DNA from: Pleurotus ostreatus/Saccharomyces cerevisiae fusant
Lineage: Eukaryota > Opisthokonta
DNA length: 64,000 nt
Assembly: GCA_024196135.1 (NCBI GenBank)
Contig: JAMQCK010000036.1
Location: 83,334-147,333, forward strand
Reading direction: 5' to 3'
Numbering within the stretch: position 1 is the stretch's first letter; every line of letters begins with the position of its first letter. The notes beneath the pieces are model-generated. The model searched no databases and was not told where the DNA came from. It saw only the letters and a program-made list of their open reading frames with translations. The translations under genes and the position numbers were made by a program. This document shows, in pieces, positions 56,621 through 64,000 of this stretch.

Positions 56621-59221
56621 ATGGCGCAGACTGACCCCGTCTTCCCTCCGGAGCCCATGGTGATGCAGCATCTGGAGTTCACCGACAGCGAGCGATCGAG
56701 CGTTCGGGTGAGTGGTCATATATCAGTCTAGACCCCGAGAGGCTAACGACGCTGCGCACTCCGCTAGGTGGTCAACGGCTTTGCGGTTATATCGACGCTT
56801 GCGCTGGTGTCTGTCGCGGTGAGGATAGCATGGCTAGCGACCCGCAGGTTCTTGCGGAAGGACCCTACGCTGCCCAAGGAATATGCGTTCTTCAGGACGC
56901 AGCTGGGCAACTATGCAGTGTGCTTGCTTGTTGCGGTACGTCTCAGGGATCTCCTCAACGTCCTCAGATGCTTATGGGATCGCACAGAATATGTGCAACT
57001 GCATGTCCGGGCTCATGGGGATCAAGTACACCGTTGACAGCGGCATCGACGACAGTGAGTTGTTTGAGCTGTATCCCCTTTCGCAACGCTGATTGAGACT
57101 ACCAGATTCGTACTGTCAGGCGCAAGGTCGGACAAATTCTGGGTATCTCCGTCCACTCCATCCATCTAACGAAGCATCGCAGCCGTAATGATGCAGCTGG
57201 GCAACTGCGCCACCGCGTACTTCACGGTCGCCATCGCCTTCCATTCATTCGCGTCCCTCGGCCTGCGCGTCCGCCATTCCGCCGTCATTGGCACCGTCAC
57301 GATCACCGCTGGCTGGGTCGGGTCTGTGCTGCTAGGTTCGCCCGCGTATACAATGAGGTGCTTGGGGAGGATTCTGAAACTTTGCCTTCCAGTGACACTA
57401 CCCACGCTCGCGCCGCGCGATGCGGGCCCGCTGTACGGCATATCTGGTCTATCGTGTGCCGTGCGCGACGTGTATCCTACGCAGCAGTTTGAGTTCCACA
57501 TCTTGCCTGTGAGTAGATATCGCCAGAGTGACGGGGCCTGTCCGAGCGACGGGGGCCGTCAGAGCGATGGGATAACGTACTAACTATCGGATACAGATCT
57601 TTATAGCATCGGTCCTTTCCGCAATTCTTTACTCACTTATATTCCTGGTGCTGCGGGGGACGCTGAAGATTCGCGATGGGATTTCGTGAGTCGAGCTGGG
57701 ATCTTGTATTCGAAGTTATCGCTGACGGAATCACAGCCTTAACTTCAACCCCGCGGCCAGATACGACATGACGGAAGGCCAAGGATACCACCAATTCGTA
57801 GTCAGCATTGCCCACAGCCTCGTTTGGTGAGTATTGGCCTTCACCGAGAAGCGTACGAAGTATTGACGCCATTTCACAGGTATCCTATCGGTAAGCTGCC
57901 AAGGACCCCTCTCTTGCAGGGCATTAACGAGAACTCGGTGTACAGTATACATCATCCTTATGCTGCCGTACTCGATCACGCTGCTCCTCGCCATCTCAGG
58001 CTTCGCCGTGCCCCTCGCAGTCATGATAGTCGCCTTCGGCCTCTACTTCATGATCAGTGAGTGATCTTTCTGTTTTTACACTTCATCGTCCTGCCCGCAT
58101 CTACTTCTTTGACATTCTTTCGAAAACATCACTGACCCCACCTCCCAGGCGTCGCCAACGTCCTCCTCCTCTACAACACCTTCCGCGTCCTCGGCCCCGC
58201 CTTCGACTCGCCCTCCTTCACCACGCCGTCGAAGACCAACGTCATCGGCACGCTCGCCAGCGCGTTCTCGTCGAAGAAGGACCTGGAGAAGGACGGGAAC
58301 ACGATGTCGTGGTACTCGCAGTCGAGTCAGCCGAGGCCGAGCTTGCAGAGTCAGGCGAGTGTGCCGACGCTGGGGTATAATCAGGCCCCGTCGCAGTATT
58401 CTCGCACTGGCAATACGTCGTACACCGCGAGCAAGCCCTCGTATGCTGCAGGTACCACCTACAATGCCGGTAACACCTACGCTCGTCAGCCCTCCGCCGC
58501 CTCCATGCACCCGCGCCAGCCGTCCATCGCCTCCTCCATCTCCAGCACGAGCGAGAAGCAGCCCGACTCGCCTGAGATTGGGAGTTGGCGCGTGCCGCAG
58601 CCGGCCCCCGCGGCGCGCAAGGCGTGGGAGCGCAAGCCTTCGTACGATGCGAGTGGGGCGCCTGTGTATGGAGCGAGCGGTGCGCCTGCCTACAACGCAA
58701 GCGCGAATGGTGGGTATAACACGAACGGCGTCACCCCGCGCGTGCGCTACAACGCCGACGGCAGCGTCGCGCGCGGGAGTGTCGACTCGAACTACAACGC
58801 GGGTATGACCTCCAACCGCATCTCGGTCGCGTCGTCGGAGAGTAGCCTACGGGTACTTGTGCTGCCGAGTCAGCAGCGCGTCGCGCCATTGTCCGTCAAC
58901 GGGCGTTCACAGACACCCCCGAGCCAACAACGCCTCGTGCCGCCTCCCAACCGCGCGCAGACGCCGTCCGTGGCGTCGCAGGAGATCCGTGGGTGGCTGG
59001 CCAGGCAGCCGGAGGATGGGGGTATGCCTGCCATCAGTGGTGGTATGCCCCGTCAGCCCGCAGCTGCTCTTCCCCAGGGTATGAGCCCCACCCCGCAGCC
59101 CACGGGCCGCCTCCCGCGCGAGCTCATGATGGGCCGCCCGTCGAGCCCGACGGGGAGCATGTCGAGCACGTCGAGCGCGGGGTCGCGGAGGCTGGTGAAG
59201 CCGTATCGTGGGCAGCTCTAA
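56621..59221 (+). CDS. Seven-transmembrane receptor-like protein with long Ser/Tyr-rich tail
   Basis: A plasma-membrane protein starting MAQTDPVFPPEPMVMQHLEF. Helices: VVNGFAVISTLALVSVAVRI; LGNYAVCLLVA; AVMMQLGNCATAYFTVAIAF; VIGTVTITAGWVGSVLLGSP; IFIASVLSAILYSLIFLVLR; YIILMLPYSITLLLAISGF; VPLAVMIVAFGLYFMIS. A loop with DMTEGQGYHQFVVSIAHSLV precedes helix 6. This layout matches the fungal Git3/glucose-sensor-like and related basidiomycete GPCR groups, but no single diagnostic motif fixes the subfamily. The C-terminal tail of about 340 residues is Ser/Pro/Tyr/Gln-rich with YNA and GAP repeats and ends LVKPYRGQL; it probably serves for phosphorylation and partner binding. Seven or so introns in the helical part, none in the tail. 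Ligand unknown. Confidence 0.75.
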
Positions 59222-60190
59222 AGTGGCGCTGCTCGACATTGAGTTGTTCGATATCGATATGGAGCACACACAGATAGGTCGATCCTGGCACTGGTGCCGA
59301 GGGGAGCCCTGACTCTGCCTACCTGCGCTGCGTCGCCCAAAGTTTCTTATACACTCTACGTTCTTGGCGGCGCTTCGCTTTGTCAGGGAGTGGGCTTCAT
59401 ACTGGCTCTCGCGCTCTCTTCCAATTCAGGTTGGACGGATGCGCCTATTGACACTCGCCACTCCGGCCTACTTATGCCACTTGACTTTGACTGATTCGGA
59501 TACGGTTGACTTACAAGTGATTCTGATACGGATGTCCCTTTCTCGGATGCGGATATCCCTTTCTCTTCACGCGCGGGCGGACTGGGACTGCTTGAACTTT
59601 TACGTCGGATGAGGTTTCTTGTTCTTCTTCGTTGTTGTTGTATCATAGTGCTACGTATTGCAGGCATGCGTTGTTCTACATTTTTCTCCCTTCCCTCAGA
59701 TGGTGTGAAGGAGGATGATGATCGTGCCCACACCCTGAGGCGACTCAAGGCGGTGGTCGCGTTCCATTGCGACGTATCATGCAGCCATCGCTCTTTGTGA
59801 TGTCCGTAGAATTCGGTGAACAGGAGATCACTGCAGCTGTATACAAGCTGTAGAGACTAGCGCTACTGTGTACTGCATAGCGAAACCTGACTGAAGAAGG
59901 TATTGACACCTGCACTGAATTGAGCTGCCAGGCCTCGCTGTCAGAGGAAATTAAGGGCTAATGGTGCATGCTTTCCTCCTCCGAGGCGAGGTCGTCGCCG
60001 CCACTGGATTCGTTGTGGGTCCTCGCGCCATGGGATCATGATGGGAGCCTGGGGTGTTACAAGTGTTTGGTCGTGTTTATACCGCATAGGGGGGTTTCCT
60101 GATGCTGGCTGAACGTGCTTCCGCCTGCTTTCACTCCCCTCGCCCGTCCGTACTTGACGGCCTTTCCTCCTCCCTTCTTGCTTTTCAACG
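59222..60190. other. Intergenic region upstream of the Ras gene
   Basis: About 970 bases. Around 59500-59575 there are three imperfect GGATRYGGATRTCCCTTTCTC-like copies. Frames elsewhere are not convincing. The last 100 bases before the Ras start are CT-rich. Confidence 0.4.
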
Positions 60191-61282
60191 ATGGCGTCCA
60201 GGGTGAGCGCGACGGTGCCCAGCGAGCGCGCGCGCTGACATCCATCCCAGGCTCAGTTTCTCCGGGAGTACAAGCTGGTTGTAGTCGGCGGTGGTGGTTA
60301 GTCACTCCAGCTGCAGTCGCGCCCAGCACGCGCCGTGCTCACGTCTTTCCGCGCGCAGGCGTCGGTAAATCCGCGCTGACGATCCAGTTCATCCAAAGCC
60401 ACTTCGTCGACGAGTACGACCCGACGATCGAAGGTGAGCATATGCGCACTCCGCCGGCCTTAGACCGCGTATTGACGCGCCTGGGCCCCAGATTCGTATC
60501 GCAAGCAATGTGTGATTGACGAGGAGGTTGCGCTGCTCGACGTGCTCGATACCGCAGGGCAGGAGGAGTACGGGTGCGTCGCGGCCGCCGCTCACGCGCA
60601 CTGCTGTTGCTGACCGGGATTGAATCCGCCCAGGGCCATGCGGGAGCAGTACATGCGCACGGGCGAGGGCTTCCTGCTCGTCTACTCCATCACGTCCCGG
60701 AGCTCGTTCGAGGAAATCAGCACGTTCCACCAGCAGATCCTCCGCGTGAAGGACCAGGATTGGTTCCCCATCGTCGTCGTTGCGAACAAGTGCGACTTGG
60801 AGTATGAGCGCCAGGTCGGCATGAACGGTGCGTTGTAGCTTGTTCTGTATAGTTGGCGTCGTGCTCATGTTTGTGCAGAGGGCCGCGACCTCGCAAAGCA
60901 CTTTGGCTGCGTCTTCATCGAGACATCGGCCAAGCAGCGCATAAACGTCGACCAGGCCTTCACCAGCCTCGTCCGCGAGATTCGCAAATACAACAAGGTA
61001 TGTATTTCTCACTATCACTCTCTTACCTTCCCATCATCTCCCCACCTCCCTCTCTCCTCTACCTCACTACCGCCTCTGTACCTCCCTCTCCCCTGCCTCC
61101 TTCCTATCACTCTTCTACCTCCCTCTCACCTCTGCCTATAACCTCCTTACCCCTTACTCACCTCCTCCCAGCAAGAACAGGGCAAAAACATGCCGTCGGG
61201 CGGCGGTGGCGGCGCACCCGCGCAGTTCGGCAGCCCCGACGAGGCATCCGGCGGCTGCTGTGGCGGCTGCGTCGTGTTGTAA
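60191..61282 (+). CDS. RAS1: Ras small GTPase
   Basis: Membrane-bound molecular switch of 212 residues controlling growth, cAMP and mating signals in fungi. Exon 1 is only MASR; exon 2 starts [20 protein letters not shown] (P-loop). Effector loop [16 protein letters not shown], switch [22 protein letters not shown] with the catalytic Gln, NKCD guanine motif and ETSAK are all standard, so it should hydrolyse GTP normally. The C-terminus has Gly-rich spacers, CCGGC (likely palmitoylation) and the CAAX box CVVL; Leu at the last position favours geranylgeranylation. Introns include one of about 170 bases at 60998-61169 made almost wholly of pyrimidines. Numbering as RAS1 versus RAS2 is provisional. 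Confidence 0.93.
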
Positions 61283-62081
61283 TCCTTCTCCCTGGGTTTT
61301 TCTTGTGCCTTTGCCTTCCTCCTCCTTTCCAGCATCATGCCATGTCGCCCACTGGCCTGTGCGGCCGGTCATTACCCCGTCCTTACCTGCCCTACCCACC
61401 TGCCTGCCTCGCTCGACGTTACCCATTCCACTACGTGCGTCGCATGGTTCTTCACCCAATTCACCTGGCATGCCACCCGATTCGCATGGTCTTCCTGGAG
61501 CACCGGTGGGCTGGCGCGGCATTCCGGTTACCCCTGCGTCTTCGCCCTTCCCCGTGCGCTCAGTCCTTGCCCTTCCTCTACCCATCCTCGCCCCCTCATG
61601 CCATCTCCCCATGCTCGTATCTTGGATATACGTGTCCGCTCGTTTACCTTAGTCTTCTTTTTCTCCATTGTATATTTTGAGTACCATAGAATCAATCGGA
61701 ACTTGCGGATTCGTTGATGTGAGGGAAGTGATAGTGCAAGTTCTCCGGGCGAACAGCTTGAGTATGGTTTTGGGAAGCTTTGACTTTGTTTGCAGCGGAG
61801 GCAATTTTGTCAGTACACGTGGCTCTCCTCGTGCGTCGGTAACTAAAGCCCACGTGCGCTGTCTGTGCCTACCGGCGTCCATAGGCGCCCATTGCTTAAG
61901 GACTGGACTTGAACTGACTCTCAGTTACTGCGAGCCTCACAACTCCCCAGGCCCCATGAACCTCTTGATGAACGATGAGATAGTAGACAGTCCTATTATC
62001 CATAAGTTTAGTATATAGTACAAATACAACGGCGCTGCATACTGCCCCGACGAAGCTCAAGCATCGAGTCGCGGAGGCCGT
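61283..62081. other. Convergent 3' spacer between Ras and CIA30
   Basis: About 800 bases of 3' flanks, C/T-rich in the first half and AT-richer near 61660-61700 and 61980-62030, where poly(A) signals are likely. A 275-codon frame at 60853-61680 crosses the Ras end and is a compositional shadow. Confidence 0.45.
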
Positions 62082-63382
62082 TTACGCCTTTTCAGGTTGA
62101 GACTCCGGCTGTTGAGTCTCCCCCGGCTCCACCACCGCAGAAATCGTATCAATACCCAGCTCATATGGCCCCGCCACCAGACTGTTACCGCCGAGGATGG
62201 AGACGCCGATGGTGCGGAGCTGGTTGCGCGGCATTTTGTACTGGTCGCGCGCGATCTCGCCCGCGTTCTTGCGGACGAAGTTGTCGAAGGGGATCTGGGG
62301 AAGGGGGGTTAGTGTTTGTATGAGGAAGAGGGGGGGGTCAAAAGATGTGAACTGAGGTCAAAATTTGCATCAAGTCACGAGGGGAGGGAGTAAGAAACGA
62401 GTGCAGGGAGGTTTGTAAGGAAGATTGCAAGGGGAGGTCAAAACTGCGAGGCGGGTGCAGAGACGAGGATAGGAAATTTGTAAGGGAAGGTAGGGAAGGA
62501 CGGGAGGGGCAGATCGTCGGTAGCAGTCCGCGTCCGAAACGGATTGCGAACGACCGCTCGCGGACAGATGATTTCACGAAAATATTCACAAGAAAGACTA
62601 AGCCGCGAGAAAGACTGAGCCACAAGAAAGATCAAGCACGCACATATACATCTTCCCAACCCCCGTCCGAGCGCTTGAAATACAGCCTATGTTGCCAGAG
62701 ATCATTCGAGTAGCCACCCTCGGTCTGGATGTTCACGAAGTACGAGTTCCACGTCCGCGGGTCGCCACCGGCGCGCACGCGCAGGGCCAGGTAGTCGTGG
62801 TAGCTGACGTTGTGAAGCATTTCGCCGAAGAGGGTTGGCCGGGGCTGGAGGGGGGAGGATCAGGATATTGGATAATTGGTAGGGAGGGGAATAAGCGGTA
62901 AGGAAGGACAATAAGCCACCGACGATCGAGGGTGGCAGAGAGCGAAGGCACGCACGGTCAGTACGATTGGTAGGCGGACGCAAAACGCTGCTGACGCACC
63001 ATACTTCTGAATCCAGCGTAGCCACTACGTAGGGTGCGCTCCTTCCCGGGCTGCACGTCCAACCGCATCTCACCCCAGAAGCGTCCGACCGCGCTCTTGC
63101 CTGGCGGGAGACGCTTGGGGTTCGTGTCGAGCTCGAGCTTCGCTGTCGAGCGACCGCCAACATCGGAGTCGCATCCCGTTGCAAATTCCTTGAGGTCCTC
63201 GGGGGTATTTAGCGCGAGCAGGGGGAGCGGCGCTCGCGAGGGGAGGTCCGCGCCCTTCATGAAGACGACTGCCGGTTGTCAACGCGCGAAAGGGGGGAGT
63301 GAGACACCACGCAACGTTTCCCGACATTGTCCTTGAAGACCTGCGCGGACCGGTTGATGTACTGCGACCACTGGCCCGCCAT
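62082..63382 (-). CDS. CIA30: Complex I intermediate-associated protein 30 (CIA30/NDUFAF1 family)
   Basis: Mitochondrial assembly factor that binds a membrane-arm intermediate of NADH:ubiquinone oxidoreductase. Minus-strand exons: MAGQWSQYINRSAQVFKDNV (ATG at 63380-63382), VFMKGADLPSRAPLPLLAL, RFWGEMRLDVQPGKERTLRS, GYAGFRSM, a segment NVSYHDYLALRVRAGGDPR with WNSYFVNIQTEGGYSNDLWQ, and after a long intron IPFDNFVRKNAGEIARDQYK and LRTIGVSILGGNS. YFVNIQT...DLWQHRL.FK and IPFDNF are the signature of the CIA30 domain. The intron at about 62293-62645 (350 bases) is unusually long for this window and is pyrimidine-rich on the coding strand. The N-terminus is not a classic presequence, so import signals may be internal. 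Stop TAA at 62082-62084. Confidence 0.85.
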
Positions 63383-64000
63383 GGTGAGTAGTGGTCGTCG
63401 GACGGTAGCACGGATGGCTAAGCGCGCAGGCCCGCACGCGCGCCGAAGCGGACCTCACGACGTCATCGCTGATTTTCGCACGGGCTCAATCTGGACCCAC
63501 AACAGCCAAGGCTTTTTGGCCGGCCGGCACGCCCGGCACGGCATCTTCCTTGACCAGTATCCACAATTGGTAGCCCTTGTCGACGAATTGGGACGAGATT
63601 TGCCCCCGCGCAGTGCCCTTGTAATCGTCACGCACAAGGCGGCCACACGCGTAAGAGCGCACATTTGTATTGTGCGCACAAGGCCGGCTATTGTCGCGAC
63701 CGTCATGGACGCGCTTGGGGTAGGGCACGGGGAGGTCCATAACACATGGGAATGTATAAGCGATTATTCTTCGGGGAGCATAACAAAGCGACGGCGCCCG
63801 ACCCTTGGTTTTCTTGTCCAGGCCTGCGCGGACTGGTTGTGCATGCCGAATTGGAGGGCGAAAAACAATTTTGAGTACAATCGCTCTGCCGTCGCGTCCC
63901 TGGGATGGGCACGGAGGCAGAACAATACAGAAATAAAAGGGAGCGTGCTGGGTCCTGCGAAGGCATTCAATCTCAAAACGCCTCACCTCGTCCCTCGACT
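63383..64000. other. Window end, upstream of CIA30
   Basis: Promoter side of CIA30. A minus-strand frame of 166 codons (63486-63986) and others here have no recognised content. Could contain the edge of a gene outside the window; nothing proven. Confidence 0.35.

Noticed and set aside
60853..61680. Plus-strand frame of 275 codons over the Ras 3' end
   Set aside because: Pro/Leu/Ser-rich reading of a pyrimidine tract; overlaps the real Ras exons in another frame.
63486..63986. Minus-strand frame of 166 codons at the window end
   Set aside because: Overlaps two other frames of similar length, no motif; could not be told from chance.
1..64000. CRISPR arrays, riboswitches, operons, rRNA genes
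   Set aside because: Looked for and not found; the window is eukaryotic nuclear DNA.

Overview
This window is nuclear DNA from a filamentous basidiomycete, most likely an Agaricomycete of the polypore type. The evidence is: genes split by many introns of about 45-65 nt with GTRNGT donors, GC-rich coding sequence, and gene families typical of mushrooms (DUF6534 membrane proteins in tandem, a mushroom-type BTB protein, a CYP5144/5150-like P450, two-finger GATA factor, ISG12/Ifi-6-16-like protein). There are no operons and no prokaryotic or organellar features.

Layout. 1-1126 is the 3' part of a trans-2-enoyl-CoA reductase gene (TSC13/TECR). 1732-2472 (-) is a two-finger GATA factor. 4516-8336 (+) is a large TBC Rab-GAP. 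8860-9507 (-) is a small, probably mitochondrial protein. After a sparse stretch come an Ifi-6-16-like protein (-) and a DUF1115/RWDD2-like protein (-). 13444-19144 holds two SKN1/KRE6 beta-1,6-glucan synthesis genes in convergent orientation, an inverted duplication. 20190-21297 (+) is a dehydroshikimate dehydratase/sugar isomerase-like TIM barrel. 21412-23146 (-) is a caspase-fold protein whose catalytic His and Cys are both replaced, preceded by two beta-rich repeats. 24602-26401 (-) is a coiled-coil hypothetical protein and 27161-28615 (-) a BTB protein. 29303-30405 (+) is a short-chain dehydrogenase. 31663-32309 is a MITE with perfect 20-nt terminal inverted repeats and an 8-bp target duplication. 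32847-34311 (+) is a ZIP zinc transporter.

34823-45459 is an unbroken array of five paralogous DUF6534 membrane-protein genes, all on the minus strand. It is followed by a cytochrome P450 (46406-48663, +), a B-type cyclin (49252-50976, +), two 22-bp minisatellites, and a 961-bp transposon-like element with 49-bp terminal inverted repeats and a 7-bp target duplication (52069-53029). Then come a DNA polymerase eta gene with an in-frame TAG (53190-56227, +), a seven-helix receptor-like protein (56621-59221, +), a Ras GTPase (60191-61282, +) and the complex I assembly factor CIA30 (62082-63382, -).

Most genes are unrelated housekeeping or regulatory genes. Three local themes are gene-family expansion (SKN1 pair, DUF6534 array), non-autonomous DNA transposons sitting in intergenic gaps, and genes with lost key residues or reading frames (pseudo-caspase, Pol eta stop). 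Exon borders were inferred by eye from splice consensus, reading frame and family conservation, so they are approximate unless stated.
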